A stretch of DNA of 64,000 nucleotides from Centroberyx gerrardi (GCF_048128805.1 NC_136008.1:16347572-16411571); one strand, 5' to 3'. Shown: positions 1 through 12,259, numbered from the stretch's first letter. Program-made: numbers and translations. The notes: generated by a model from the letters alone, not told the origin.

Positions 1-1358
1 TGATTCTAAACTACCACTTTTTTTTCTTTTGCTAGTGTAATACATTTTTGTAGGTCCTTATTGATGTGTCCTGGGACACATTCAAAGACCTGTAAAACTC
101 CTCATAACACTGAGGGATAACTTCAGCTACCAGCAGTCTTACTACCAGAGCTCATCTTGATCAGTTCACACTCCTAACATTATAAAATAACATTTTGAAT
201 CTATAGGCCTAAGTATTTCATGGGACTATTAACATATTTACATTCATCTAATATTGACCTAGAATATTAATTAGGATATGAATAGGACACTAAAAATGAT
301 GTGATCATGCTGCCATGCTAGTATTACTTACGTCAGCATGCATTTTCAGTTGACCTAAGTGCTGTTAGAATCCTCTACCCACAATGCTTGTTCAGTGTCA
401 AAAGTGGGGTTTTGCAAAAAAAGGGCATAAGTGCAGTTACGCCCTTTTGGCAGCAAACAAAACCATACTTTTACTGTTACGGCTTTCAGTTTTTGTTTAA
501 TTAAAACTTATGTGTCATGATTTCAGTTGTGTCCTTTTGGCACTGAAAAGATCTCACTGAGACCTTTTAATTGATATATAATAGGCTACTCATATTCGCC
601 CAAAATCGCACTTACGCCCCTTTGGCTCCAAGCCCTCGATATGTACTATAATTTTCTTGTCATATAATAAGTATGATATGATGCACTTAAGTATTACTTT
701 CTGTCACACAGTGCACTACTGAACTCTATTTTGAGATTTCTTATCAAAGTAAGACTACATAATTCTCAGAAAAGAACATTTCTGGATTTCTCAAGATATT
801 TATGTGTATCTGTGATGGACTGGCGATCTGTCCAGTGTGTTTCCCTGCCTTCTGCCCAATGCATGCTGGGATAGGCTCCAGCCCCACCATGCTCTAATAG
901 GAATAACTGGGGAAAGACAATGAATGCACAAATGGAAAATGTTTATGTGTAAGCCTTAAGCGTTACATTTTCCCAGTGTGGGAGCTCCTATCTGTTTAAT
1001 ACTGGTTGCATTTTTCATTAGTTCATGATTAATTCTTAACGCTTGTGTTTTATATATTTTGTAATTTTAACATGTTACTTAGAGAATTTATGATTTGTTG
1101 TTTGTATAAAAATACCTGTTGCAAAGAACACCTGTTCTAAACTTATATCATTACACCTTTAAAACATACTACGCCTACTAAAAATACTGAAACTAGAACT
1201 GAAATTAAATTAAAGCAAAACTAAAACTAAACAATTGTAAAAATAAACAAATAAATAACTAAAAAACAAAACTCAAACTACCAAACTCACACAATGAAAC
1301 ATCCAAAACTATAATAACCATGGCTATTAAGTGCTACTTTTTCCATCTTCTCCAACAG
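1..1358. other. Upstream stretch without a recognised gene
   Basis: AT-rich sequence with no convincing exon. It holds one LINE tail (listed separately) and an A-rich stretch around 1190-1290. A signal-peptide exon for the Ig receptor that begins at 1359 should lie here or before the window, but I could not find an ATG-plus-hydrophobic exon followed by a phase-1 donor. Confidence 0.5.
808..915 (+). mobile_element. L2-type LINE 3' tail fragment
   Basis: The stretch reads like the common fish L2/CR1-clade 3' end: a 'gatggactggcgatctgtcc' block followed by 'tgctgggataggctccagcc' and a short run towards 'ggataac'. These blocks are typical of the 3' tail shared by L2 LINEs and the SINEs that parasitise them. 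Only the tail is present, so it is a 5'-truncated dead copy. It could equally be the tail of an L2-dependent SINE. Confidence 0.6.
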
Positions 1359-3299
1359 GTAATTTGGTCATGTTTGCTTCACTGGGAGACAGTATTAGTT
1401 TACCATGTGGCATACCTTCCATCAAATCCTGCTCCTCTGTCAACTGGAACATGGCTGGAGACTCAGTCACTCAGGTGGTCAAGGCAGGCATGGGGACAGC
1501 GCCACGGTACCGCACGGTGGCAAAGAACTGCTTTCTACACATAGATCATCTGGGATTAGATGATGCACGGCGTTACACTTGCGATGATGGGACATTCAAT
1601 TCAAGTGTTTCACTGGAGATTCTCCTTGGTAAGTTACTTGTCTTACTAGCTCAAAACGCTCTTGAAAAACAATGAATAACAATGTCAATGTAATCACTTT
1701 GTTTTTTCTTTGTGTTTCTTCAGTTACTCAACAAAGTGCTGCAGATAAGGAAAAAATAGAACTTCATTGTTCCCTGAACTTATATAAAGGACTTGTCCCA
1801 TCTTGTAACCACAGTGGAATACATATCAAGTGGCTTACTGAGGCCAACACACAGATATATGGAAGTAGATTTCACTTGGAACGTCCGTCTGACTGCTTCT
1901 CTAAACTGACCATCAAGCTAAAGCCGACGGACCATCACAGAAAATGGAGATGCCAACTAACTCAGAAAGACACTGTTAAAACCACCACCAGTTACACCAC
2001 AACACTACCAGGTACTAAACTGAGCTTTACAGTGCTATAAATTGAATATGCGCTGTATGTACAAAGTGTAACCAGCGCTCCCTTTCACCCAGATGGTGTA
2101 GAGGAAGTGTTTGCTGTGGTGGGTGAGTCAGTGTCATTCTCTTGTGGCAACACTTCCTCTCTTGGTGTGGGTGGCAGGATGCAGTGGGACCTGGATGGAA
2201 GGTCACTGATGGATGATGTCACACCTGGTAAGGGCCAATTAGAGGCATTTCATGTGAACCAAGACTCCTCGTTGGTCATCAGCAAAGTGAGTGCCTTGCA
2301 TTCTGGGGACTACCGGTGTTCGCTGCCCGTCGGTGAACGAAAAGTGATCAGCAAAATCCGCCTGCACACCCTGGACAGTGAGTGTTAAAACTCTCCAAAA
2401 ATGCCAAAACAGACTATGAATTGTGCAGTGTTTAATGTCACTGCTTTGAACATTTATTTTCACTTTTGTCTCCACAGTTACTTCAGAGTATGGGCCAGGA
2501 CGACATAATCTCACTTTGACTTGTCTGCTTACCTGTGCTGTTACAAAATGTGAACAAGACTTCAATTTAACCTGGACTGGAAGCAGCCATTATGGCTGGC
2601 AGAGCAGTTCCAATAACACCCTCAGCTCCAAGTTATTCCTCCTAGATCTTCAAATCACAAGAGATGAAGTTGCCTGTTCTGTGTCTAGAGAGGGTGTTGT
2701 AATGGCTGCAAAAATGTGGACCTTTATTAACAGTAAGTATGCAACACTGCATTGTAGCTTTTTTTCTTGACTGAAATCCACATATGAGAAGTTGCACCGT
2801 AGTTGTTGATAGTAATTTGAAGAAAAAAATATAATACTTCTGTGTGAACAGCTCTGCAAGCAGCTGCGTGGTTTGCCCTTCCCCTGGGCCTCTTGTTATG
2901 TGCAATTGCTGGAGGACTCTACATGTATGTGAAGAGGAAGCGCAATAAGGATGCAGGTACTGCACATGACTGAAGTACCTATATGACTACTGTACAGCCG
3001 TTTTGCCTAAATGGTTGATTTTCCCACCTCTCTATTTTGCAGGAAATGAACTGTCAAGTTTTGGAATGGTAAGAATAACCACAAGAGAGATGTGCAATAA
3101 AATAATGGTTTAATATTCTTTCTAACTTGACTATCTCCTAATTTTAATGTAATAACTCCAATATCCTTCGTCACAGGCTCATGTCTATGCGGATATTGAG
3201 GATCTAGATCATGAGGAAGTAATCCGCCAAAGGCAACCCAAAAGAGGAGCAACCACCACAAGTGACAGTTTCTATGATCTACTGCAGGCTGTAAACTAG
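1359..3299 (+). CDS. Ig-superfamily transmembrane receptor (teleost multi-Ig type), 5' end not found
   Basis: Seven exons join in frame: 1359-1628, 1724-2011, 2093-2377, 2478-2732, 2852-2956, 3043-3068 and 3177-3299 (stop TAG at 3297). The first is an Ig V-like domain (LPC...W...YTC). The second is the Cys-rich fish module with HC, IKW and WRCQ. The third is a further Ig domain (SFSCG...W...DYRC). The fourth is a divergent domain with LTC and VACS. The fifth carries one hydrophobic membrane segment followed by KRKR. The two tail exons contain YADI and SFYDLL. SFYDLL fits the ITIM pattern (S/V/I/L-x-Y-x-x-L); the two tyrosines are too far apart for an ITAM. Ig exon junctions are phase 1, as is normal for the family. 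AATAAA follows at about 3304. The ligand is unknown. The start is not given because no signal-peptide exon was recognised. Confidence 0.75.
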
Positions 3300-3312
3300 T
3301 TCTAAATAAAAG
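3300..3312 (+). terminator. Polyadenylation signal of the + strand Ig receptor
   Basis: An AATAAA hexamer lies only a few bases after the TAG stop of the receptor, within 'ctaaataaaag'. The 3'UTR would be very short. Confidence 0.5.
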
Positions 3313-3482
3313 TGTCATATCGACTCCATTTTAGCTTTGACCAGTAGTTTCAACCTCAGTGCAGCAAGAATATCACTTGTGTTCCAAAAAACACTTTTAT
3401 ATCTAAAAAAAACCCCATTCCTTTCTTGTAAGAATAAAAAAACACATCAATGCTACTGACACCCCTCCCTCCCCCATGACTA

Positions 3483-3485
<3 letters not shown>

Positions 3486-3522
<37 letters not shown>

Positions 3523-3531
3523 GCATCATAT
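3486..3531. repeat. (CAT)n microsatellite
   Basis: About 14 copies of a CAT trinucleotide in the space between the two converging Ig genes. Confidence 0.9.
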
Positions 3532-3903
3532 CATTGTGCAGATAGAATTTAAGCAATTGGATTATAGATATAAATGAAAGATTACATAGTGACATCTCCA
3601 TTCATTAAAAAAATATATATACATACATACATATACAATGACAGCTGGTTAGATGTATTGATTTAAACAGGGTAATGAGGCAGAGTGTTTTCAACAGTCT
3701 AAGGACAAGTATTTTCCAATAGCAGTTACTCATCATCAGTCACTGTTATTCTTCTTTTGCAATCATAACTCAAATGTTTTAAAAGCAAACAGATGTTACA
3801 AGTTTCTACATTGTACAGAAGTGTGAAGAGAGAACAGAATGCAATTCAGATTTGATGGTAGTACTTCATTTTTCTGAGCTAGGCAAGTCATCTCGGCTTG
3901 AAA

Positions 3904-5949
3904 TTACTGACGCTGAACTGCAATAAAAGGAAGAAAATGTAATTATTTGACTACTTTTGACTATAATGAGAACAAAGTGTCAGTCTATAACTTATTATTC
4001 AAAACGATTTAAACAAAATACTCACAAGTACACATGCCTTCCTCCTGGAAATGTCTGTACAGACTGTTGACTCGTAGCTCTGTAAGCTCTGTGAGGTGAA
4101 GTCAGAAGTGATCATTGAAGTGGAAAATGTCATGATGGCTGGACTAAAACTATTCAGAGAAGAACATGGTGCTCACCTTCTAGAGCTGGAAAATGCACAC
4201 TCTCATAATTGCCATCATTGAGCTCCATAAGCGAACCTGATTAACAGTGAGAGACATGATATGTAGTTATGATAATACTTCTCTAAACTGGATTAGTATC
4301 ATTTTAGGGGTTAATTGAAATAGCATCTAGGTAGATGAGACCTGGGTGCCTCTGGGCTCTGGGTGCCTCTGGTCTCTGGGTGTAACGTCTGCAGTAGATG
4401 ACGACTCCCACTATCAGTGCAGCCATAATGGCAACCCCAGTGATGACCAAAGCCACGACTCCAGTAGAAGCTCCACTGCTCCCTCTGTCATTGGTTTCCA
4501 ATACATCGTCACTGGTTAGACCTGCTGAAGAAGATGTGAGGTCAAACTAAGCATTTATTTTAACATCATAATCCCACAGCAAGCAGTCCAACACTTAACA
4601 CTATAATTGACAGTTATGAGCTCAGTGATGCGATTGAATTAAGAAGTAACATATTGCTGTACGTCAGACCTTTCACAACCTGTTTGGCAGTAACTGTGAC
4701 AACAACGGCATCTCCCACTTTATAAAAGAAACACAATAGTTACATAGCAGTTATGTATTACATCAATTGTTGATAGAGATAATAACAAATAATACTTTAA
4801 TATCTCACCTTGGACTTGTAGCTTGATCTCAAAGCAACGCTGACTTTGGCCAAGTAAGTACTTACATCTGTACCAACCACTGTCACTGAGATCCACAGAT
4901 GGGATAGATAATGATGGTCCATAAGATTCAAGCCTTTCCCTCTGCTGGCTAATATCAGAGTATTGAAATATTGGGCTTTCACTGTCTCCTTTCACCATTG
5001 CCCAGGAGACATTTTGCAGTTGTTGTGCTGAAGTTATGTTCATTAGGCAATTCAGAGTAGCTGGTGTGCCGGGTGCTGCCTTCACTGCTTGAAGGGTTCT
5101 GCAGTCTTCAAGAGGGGTGATAAAATTGATGTAATACATTATTAATGGGGTGTAATTGAAAGGAGCGAGAAGGGAGGGGGGGAGGGGGGGAGACAAATGG
5201 GATAATGTTACCTTTCACTTTAAGAGTGGTATTTTTGATCAGAATACAGTCCCATCCTTGCCAGATTTCACAGCTGTATAATCCCTCATCAGATTTGCCT
5301 AATCTTGTCAGAGACAGAGACATGTCTCCCTTCCCATCGGCTCTCAATTTAACACGTTCAGCATCCTGGAATTTGGATGTTTCAGGCCTGGCAAGGACAA
5401 CCTTCGGTTGAGTGGAACGATCTGTGGCATGTTTTGTCCATTTGACTCTGTAGAAGCTCTCTGGACCCATGATGGTCGGTATGGAACAAGGGAGAACTAC
5501 ATCTTCTTCTCGACTGGCTGACGCAATCTCTTGACTCTCTTTAATTTAAAATGAAGAGACTAACATGAGAATCAGTCTGAGAATCAGAGACTGATGGTCA
5601 GAGTACATTTCTGTAGTGTTGAACTGTTTCAGAAACAAATGCATGGTGTGTAAATCAGAATTTTATAATAAATCTCATCATTTTTACAAACATTAGAAAT
5701 ATTATTACATTTATTATCAAATAGGTAATCTAATTATGTCACCTTTTAGATCACACTCAATTGGTATATACTGTATACTCCTTTAGTCTACTGACAATAA
5801 AACAGGAAACTAAACATGCAAAATATGTTGATAATATTCACTGATTGAATTTGGTAAAGAAAATACTCAATAACCTACTCACCTGTGCATTCTGATATGG
5901 TTATCAGTAGAACCAATACTGAAAGACCCAGAAGATAAAAATGTGCCAT
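3904..5949 (-). CDS. Ig-superfamily transmembrane receptor with signal peptide (complete model)
   Basis: Eight exons on the minus strand: 5949-5883, 5538-5212, 5105-4809, 4717-4670, 4521-4342, 4236-4177, 4088-4026 and 3918-3904 (stop TAA). Exon 1 begins MAHFYLLGLSVLVLL, a clear signal peptide. Exon 2 is an Ig V-like domain (VVLPC...VKW...LYSCEIW). Exon 3 is a second Ig domain (TLNC...SWAM...WYRCKY). Exon 4 is a short connecting peptide. Exon 5 encodes the membrane helix (VVALVITGV..., then CRRY). Tail exons contain NYESV and SLYRHF, so tyrosines are present but no consensus ITIM. Every junction is phase 1. The donors of the connecting-peptide exon and the TM exon (GTCTGA, GTCTCA) are weak; reading through the TM-exon donor gives an alternative stop at 4302-4304. 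Its place beside aif1 recalls human NCR3, but homology is not shown. Confidence 0.75.
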
Positions 5950-7057
5950 TATCTGTGTCTATAATGTAACCCAGCAGATGGATTATTTAAGAAATTGAAC
6001 TGCTGTGGCTTTCTCTCCACCTCTTTTCAGTTCTCTAAGTCAGTAGTTCGAAACCTTTGGCCCCCTCCCCGTCACAGGATGCACAGGGGAGTGAACAACC
6101 AACCAGAGAATGATTTTCCCTTTTCAGGTTGTTTCATTTGATTATCAGAGGAGGCCGAGAGGCAGAAAACCATTCAGTATTTCGCAAGAAAAAAGCAAAA
6201 ATTAGAGAAGAAACAGAAGAAATAGACATGATAATTAATTTAGAAAGATGTTTTTTTCCTATCTATCCCACAAATCATCTTGTGACCGCCCCAAATTATC
6301 TTTCAACCACTGCTCTAAGTCATACAGAAGTCTATACATGAAGTGGGCAGGCAAACATTTCTTACAGCTGTAGTTTTTCATTTTAGTGTATCTGTGGCAA
6401 ATAGTGCCACCATGTGGCAAGAACAAAGGGGTACAGAAAATTAGTGGCCATAGCAGCCTGTTGCAATTAAGTTATTCATCGGTCTCACAAACAATTTCAC
6501 TTTTTAAAAACACGCCTTGTAAGCAAACTGTTGGTTTCCAAGACAATATAACAGCGACACATCACATTTCTGCCTATTTAAAAGGTCACACCTGTGCATG
6601 CTGAACATCATCCCTCCTTCCATAATTGAAATATCAACTTATTTTTTACATCATTTTGTCAGATGGACTTTTACAGAGAAGCTTAGAAATTTGAATGCGC
6701 CAATCAAGTATATTAGACATTATTTAAGTTTTAGGTGTCTCATTTAAACTGTATCTATTGGATGATACAACAGTAGCCTCCTTAATCTACTCTTTTTCTG
6801 GTGAAAGTCAGACTGTTTGAATTCACCGATGCACCAAGATGTCCCCTTTGCAACCTCCATTTGACTTCAGTCTGTTGTGTGCAGGCTAAATGTAACAAGG
6901 GAACTTCACTAATGGTCACATGCTCACTGAAACTCTGACACCCCACTTCCTCTTCTATCTCCATTTAGAGAAACACCACCATAGTTCTTCACACTGTCAG
7001 TATCAGCACTCCCACTCCAGTTTTCACTCTCTGTTTTACTCACCATAGTGGAGAGAA
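5950..7057. other. Intergenic region between Ig receptor and aif1 (divergent promoters)
   Basis: No coding exon seen. The Ig gene on - and aif1 on + are head to head, so both promoters should lie here. On the minus strand a TTAAATAA box lies just upstream of the Ig gene ATG, at about 5977-5987. The aif1 proximal region carries a PU.1-like site, listed separately. Confidence 0.5.
6943..6953 (-). promoter_or_regulatory. PU.1/ETS-like site upstream of aif1
   Basis: The minus strand reads GAGGAAGTGGG, matching the purine-rich PU.1 core (GAGGAAGT). It is about 105 bases upstream of the aif1 ATG. PU.1 is known to drive macrophage genes, and mammalian AIF1 is a microglia/macrophage gene. The functional role here is inferred from motif and position only. 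Confidence 0.45.
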
Positions 7058-8848
7058 ATGGACAAGAATATTCAAGGTGAGTCTATCTGTCCTCTGCTAT
7101 GTCTATTTGCCTTTGTGACTTTCTGTGCCTATAGGCCTATAGCATATTTAGTCGTATGAATATGTCGACAAACAGGTATTTTTCTCTTTTTTTCTTTGCA
7201 TAATGATGTTCAAGACTTCCTTCTGTGAGTAGGAACCCAGAGCCAGAAAGAAATGTGATATTTTTGTGTGTTTGTATGGTTGTTCATTTCACAGGGGGTA
7301 AAGCATATGGCATTATCAAGTCTCAACAGGAAGAGAAACTGAACTCTATCAATGAGGTGAGTGGAACTGATGGCTGACGTGTTTAGGTCAACTCATCCGG
7401 TTACAATAGACATCAATGTCTTTTGCAATGCAGCACTTTGCATAATACATCAAATCAATGGCTCAATCCAAACACAACTGCTACTGCTTGCTGCTACCAC
7501 TATTACCGCAAGTACTACTACTACTACTAATATTAATACTACTACTAATAATAATAATATTACTACTACTACTACTACTAATAATAATAATAATCATCAT
7601 CATCATCATCATCATAATAATCATAATGATGTCTGATTTATTTATCATTGATTTCTTACTTCTAAAGGCTTTTCTCTCAGATCCCCAGTATGCAGAAGAG
7701 GAAGATCTTGCTTCAAAACTCGACATGTTTAAAAGTGAGAATTCAAGAACTTATAAATACATGATGCATTGTAAAACAATCTGTATTCCCTTATCAATAT
7801 GGGCACATCCATGAATTTTGATTCGTTTATTTATTTTATTTTTTTTACAGATAAATACATGGAGTTTGATCTTAATGACCAAGGAGAGATAGGTAAAATT
7901 GCACCGTTATCTTTATTGACCACAAGAGTCTTATAACCCTAATACATCATACTTATCTTTGCACTGATTACTGATAAGCCATCCGTGTCCTCTACTACAC
8001 CTCTTTTCATTGTAGCCTTCACTCAGTTTGACTCACAAAGATGTGTACTCAGATTATAGGTAGGCTATGATAACTTTTCACTTCTTTGAACTATCAATTT
8101 CATAGACATGATGGGATTAAAGCGAATGCTGGAGAAACTAGGAGTGGCCAAAACTCACTTGGAACTGAAAAAGATGATGTCAGAGGTGGTTGGTGGGTCA
8201 GCGCAGGACACCAAGCCCCGGCCCATCGGCTACAGCGACTTCCTGAACATGATGCTGGGGAAAAGAAACGCAATTCTAAAACTGTGAGTTTATAAAACAA
8301 TTATTACACAACACTCAATAGTACTTGATTCACACCAATAAAGCCTGCATCTATATGTACAGGCATGGGCCAGCGTTTTTCAGACACTGGGTGGGGACCC
8401 AAAGTTGGGTCACAGGAGGATTAGGGTCAAGGGAAGATTAAAATAAGTCCCCAAATCATTCAAAATAAACAGCTGATAGTTTTTGATAGAAAATTCATTA
8501 TTGTTTATGAAGCTGCCGGTTATATTACATTGACTGGCTCTATAAAATTAAGCTTCTGTAACCTAGTCTAAGTTAGTTAGTACTTACTTAGTACCTATAA
8601 AAAATTTAAATAAATGGGTCCATGAAGAAAAAAGCTTGAAAAACCTTTGCTTAAAGATCTGCCTAATGAAGACTGTTTAATGCAGAAATGTTAAAGACTA
8701 TTACACCATGCAATGCATTGCAATCTATCAGCAGTTGACATGTCCCTTTCTCTGTTGAAGGATCTTGATGTTTGAGGGCAAGGGTAAGGAGCAGGAGCCC
8801 ACAAATGCTGGACCACCTTGCCGCAAGACCTTTTCAGACCTACCCTGA
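7058..8848 (+). CDS. aif1: Allograft inflammatory factor 1 (Iba1)
   Basis: Six exons: 7058-7076, 7295-7356, 7668-7734, 7851-7892, 8106-8283 and 8761-8848 (TGA). The protein is about 150 residues, close to the 147 of human AIF1. Recognisable blocks in order are [48 protein letters not shown] (first EF-hand), [39 protein letters not shown] (second EF-hand region) and the C-terminal GPP...SDLP. It is a calcium-binding, actin-bundling cytosolic protein of macrophages and microglia. The EF-hand loops are atypical, as in the family. The segment before GYSDF has a few extra residues (AQDTKPRPI) relative to human. The paralogue aif1l is the alternative, but the overall match and the csnk2b neighbour favour aif1. 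Confidence 0.9.
7505..7626. repeat. Compound trinucleotide microsatellite (ACT/AAT/CAT)
   Basis: Intron 2 of aif1 holds successive runs of ACT, AAT and CAT triplets. They open artefactual poly-Ile, poly-Leu and poly-His frames that are not genes. Confidence 0.9.
8361..8660. mobile_element. Probable non-autonomous hAT-type element in aif1 intron 5
   Basis: Starts with 'cagcgtttttcagacactgg' followed by 'tggggacccaaagttgggtc', and ends with 'ccatgaagaaaaaagcttga' then 'aaaacctttgctta'. The start, and the reverse complement of the end, both contain a (G)TTTTTCA core, giving degenerate terminal inverted repeats like those of widespread Charlie/hAT MITEs. No transposase frame is present. Exact ends and the target duplication are not resolved. 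Confidence 0.45.
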
Positions 8849-9267
8849 AGCATCTGCATTCCAACTGGCCCTGTCTGTCTTTAATGACTTTTGGTTTTAT
8901 AGTAAGCAGATACAGACCTGCATAGGCTAGAATGTAGCCTAAAGACACCTTGCACCGGAATTGTTTGGATGGCAAATGTATTAAAATGTGAATTTATCAA
9001 ATGGACATTATTTTGTCACTATATCCTTCGAGTCCCTTCTCCTTACACCGAAGACAATATTCCATACATTTCTCGGACCAGAGAAAATATATAATAGGAT
9101 CTCAAGTGAAAACACACATTTTACACACATTTTATTATTGTTTTATTATTTAACGCACATATTTTCTCCATAAATATGACCTATCTTTCACTTTGGTAGG
9201 CTACTGCCACCCGAGTTACGGGTGGTTATGCTCCCACCATGCATCATGAGGACTTTTATTTTGAAAA

Positions 9268-9285
9268 CTCCGGAAGACCGGAAGA
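9268..9285 (+). promoter_or_regulatory. Paired ETS sites at csnk2b promoter
   Basis: Two CCGGAAG motifs at 9270-9276 and 9278-9284 lie just before the presumed first, non-coding exon of csnk2b. Tandem ETS (GABP-type) sites close to the start site are common in TATA-less housekeeping promoters. The assignment rests on motif and position. Confidence 0.55.
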
Positions 9286-9353
9286 CTTGTTATTTTGTCA
9301 ACCAGGGAGTCGTAAACTAGACAAGCTTGCTAGTTAATGTATTAATATAAGGG
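9285..9353 (+). other. csnk2b: Non-coding exon 1 of csnk2b (approximate start)
   Basis: The sequence runs into a good donor (GGGTAAGTAA) at about 9353 and has no long open frame. The next exon begins with the start codon four bases after its acceptor. The transcription start is not visible, so the left edge is approximate. Confidence 0.5.
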
Positions 9354-9744
9354 TAAGTAAAAGTGGCTTTCTGTAAGCTGTCATATTTACGTTTGAGATA
9401 ATGTTGTACCTACTTTAAGATGGTAGTTAAATATCACAAAATCTCGTATTATACTAAACGTGTTGACTACCGTTAGCCAGCAAGCAAGTTAGCGTGTAAA
9501 TCAGGAGCTAGCTACCCAAGATAAAGGGACAGTTATTTATATTAAAGTAAATTGAATGTTTAATGTACTTGAGAGAATTGAGTTTCATTTGAATAGTTTT
9601 ATACCTACGGTGGAATCAATTTCCTCATCCGTGTTTGTAAAGTTCATAACTTTAGTGTTTAAGGCTGCTGGTTTCTAGCTAGCTAACGTTAGACGTTAAA
9701 TGCATCACGGTGCACCGCTGACTTTGTTTTGATTTGTCAGGAGG

Positions 9745-12154
9745 ATGAGCAGCTCAGAAGAGGTCTCGTGGATATCCTGGTTTTGCGGATTGAGGGGAAA
9801 TGAGTTCTTCTGTGAGGTTAGTCTGTAGTAACCCTCTCCCTGCTAAGTGTAAAGTCTCACATCCACCTGGTCGTTGTGATGAGCTGTTGGTGTCATTTCA
9901 AAGTCGGCTGAAGTCCAGATGAAACCATATCGCATCTCTAACTCTATAAAGAAAGATGACAGTAAGTTGACATAGTTGCCAACTTACTGCCACAGCAATC
10001 AGGAACAACAATCAGGACTGAATTTACAGTTTTCATCTCCAGGACTTCCAGATGAGCACAGCCCACATTCAGTTGTAATGAAGACTTCTGCTTTCCCACA
10101 TGATATCTCACTTTTTTATTGGCCTGAACACATAGCCTACCTGGTTAATGCTTAATAATGGCTGCAGGGTAAAAGCTGCACATAAGTCTTCTTTGTGCCA
10201 ATGAATTTAATACATTTTTAGTTTTTAGCACAGATGGGGGGGGGGGGGGGGGGGGGGGGTATTAGTGGCTCACTCAAGAAGCACCTTAAAGAGACATGTG
10301 AAAGTGTTCACTTAAAATAACAAGACTGGGAGTTAGTGTGGCTAATGTCATGTTGGCATTAGTGTGTGACCCTGGATTGTCCCATAGGCTCACACAACCC
10401 AATTCTAATTTTAACTCCTTGCTTTCTTCGTTGGCAACATCTGACTAATCCTTTTAAGCTCTTATGCAGTGCTTTGACATCAGTGTGTTGTAGCAGAGTG
10501 TGTGCCGTTGCAACACGTTGTAGCAACAGATAATCAATGTTATGGATAGCCATGCCTTGTCTTCTGTTCCTATGTTACAGGTTGATGAGGACTACATACA
10601 GGACAAGTTTAACCTGACAGGTTTGAATGAGCAGGTGCCCCACTATCGCCAGGCTCTGGACATGATTCTCGACCTGGAGCCAGGTGAGAACATCAGGGAA
10701 GTAGCCGTTCCCACTTGAAATGAGATCAAGCACTGTCACTGATTTAACTACTTCAATAAACTTTCATTTGACAGATGAGGAACTTGAAGACAACCCCAAC
10801 CAGAGTGACTTGATAGAGCAGGCAGCGGAGATGCTCTATGGGCTTATTCATGCACGTTACATCCTCACAAACAGAGGCATTGCACAGATGGTAAGCTACA
10901 TTACAGAATCAGTCTATGTTTCAAATGCTTTAGTTAGCTATTCTCATTTCTAATTCTTATGTGCTCCATGACAAGCATTAACAATGGTTTTTCTGAAATT
11001 ATTGTTCTTAATAGTTGGAAAAGTATCAACAAGGGGATTTTGGCTATTGCCCCAGAGTCTATTGTGAGAATCAGCCCATGCTTCCCATTGGTAAGTCTGA
11101 TTCTTTTCATTCCCTTCACATTAAACATGGCCTCCCTTACGTAAGAGCCATGCTCCACCTTTGAACTTTGTTTATGAAGACATGCTCCACTCTGTCATCT
11201 CTTGTCCTATGCAGGTTTGTCAGACATCCCAGGTGAGGCCATGGTGAAGCTTTATTGCCCAAAGTGCATGGATGTGTACACCCCAAAATCCTCCAGACAC
11301 CACCACACAGACGGGGCCTATTTTGGGACAGGATTCCCCCACATGCTCTTCATGGTGCACCCAGAGTACCGTCCAAAACGACCAGCCAACCAGTTTGTGC
11401 CAAGGTTTGTTTGCCTTACTCTGTCTCGCTTGTCATTTATTGCTAGCATGAACCTATTGACAGTATGATTTACATATCCCCTGTTCTGACTGAAATATGT
11501 CTTCAGAAAATAATCTTTTCAGATGTTGAGCAAATCTGGTTTATCATCTCATTGTTGCTTGTGTATTTTTGACTTTCAAGAACTAGGCTTGGCCCATGGT
11601 CATGAACCATTTTTTACACTTTGGGGATAATGTCAGCTGTTAGTTACAGTAAAGAAGCATAAAAATGGAGACCCAAGTTTTTTTCAGGACCCTGACAATA
11701 TAGTATAAACTTAGAGATGCTGTAGTCAGTAGGATATTGATGTATATAGTTTTAACCAATGCATAACTGTCAAATGAGATGTAGTAATGACCTTCTATAG
11801 CTGCTTCGCTCTTTTGGAAGGTCTATAGGAAAGTAATTATAAGATTCTGCAGAATATCCAACCATAAACTCCCTGAATTGTCTCAGATGGTAGCATGAAG
11901 CAGATTATTGGCTACTGATGGCCATGACAACAGCCATTTTTTTTTCTTGCCTTCTAATGTACCTTCTGCACTGATTTTGACAGTGATTTTAATAAGAGAA
12001 TTCTTTGTGTTCCCTTTCAATTTCAACAAACGGGAAATGATTGTATTTTCTTATGTTTTTTAGGTTATATGGTTTCAAGATACACCCAATGGCTTATCAA
12101 CTCCAACTTCAGGCTGCTTCAAGCTTCAAGAGCCCAGTGAAGACAATTCGCTAG
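9745..12154 (+). CDS. csnk2b: Casein kinase II subunit beta
   Basis: Coding exons: 9745-9816, 10581-10683, 10775-10890, 11015-11090, 11214-11404 and 12064-12154 (TAG). The product is about 215 residues, the usual length, beginning [20 protein letters not shown]. The autophosphorylation start, the acidic loop ([12 protein letters not shown]), the [19 protein letters not shown] helix and the zinc ribbon cysteines (YCP...YC in exon 5, YCPKCMDVY in exon 6) are all present. The C-terminal tail is [12 protein letters not shown]2-beta forms the dimeric core of the CK2 holoenzyme, binding two catalytic subunits and setting substrate choice. AATAAA at about 12240 gives a short 3'UTR. It is under evident strong conservation and nothing looks broken. 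Confidence 0.97.
10236..10259. repeat. Poly-G tract
   Basis: A run of more than 20 consecutive G in csnk2b intron 2. Such a run can form a G-quadruplex and is hard to sequence, so its length is uncertain. Confidence 0.9.
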
Positions 12155-12238
12155 AACTTACCCTTGACCAAGACAGTGGATACAGAGACTTTTTTTTGCC
12201 GTTTACTACTTGTTCCAAGCGATGGATTAATTGTAATC

Positions 12239-12246
12239 CCAATAAA
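12239..12246 (+). terminator. csnk2b: Polyadenylation signal of csnk2b
   Basis: AATAAA in 'cccaataaaggc', 85 bases after the stop codon. Confidence 0.7.
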
Positions 12247-12259
12247 GGCTTGTACAGAA

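Noticed and set aside
1359-2732. Antigen-receptor (TCR/Ig) variable gene segment
   Set aside because: No recombination signal sequences seen. The exons are joined in a normal multi-Ig membrane protein layout with a transmembrane exon.
7361-7814. Frames with poly-Ile, poly-Leu, poly-His and poly-Ser
   Set aside because: Produced by the trinucleotide microsatellite in aif1 intron 2. Only 7668-7734 there is coding.
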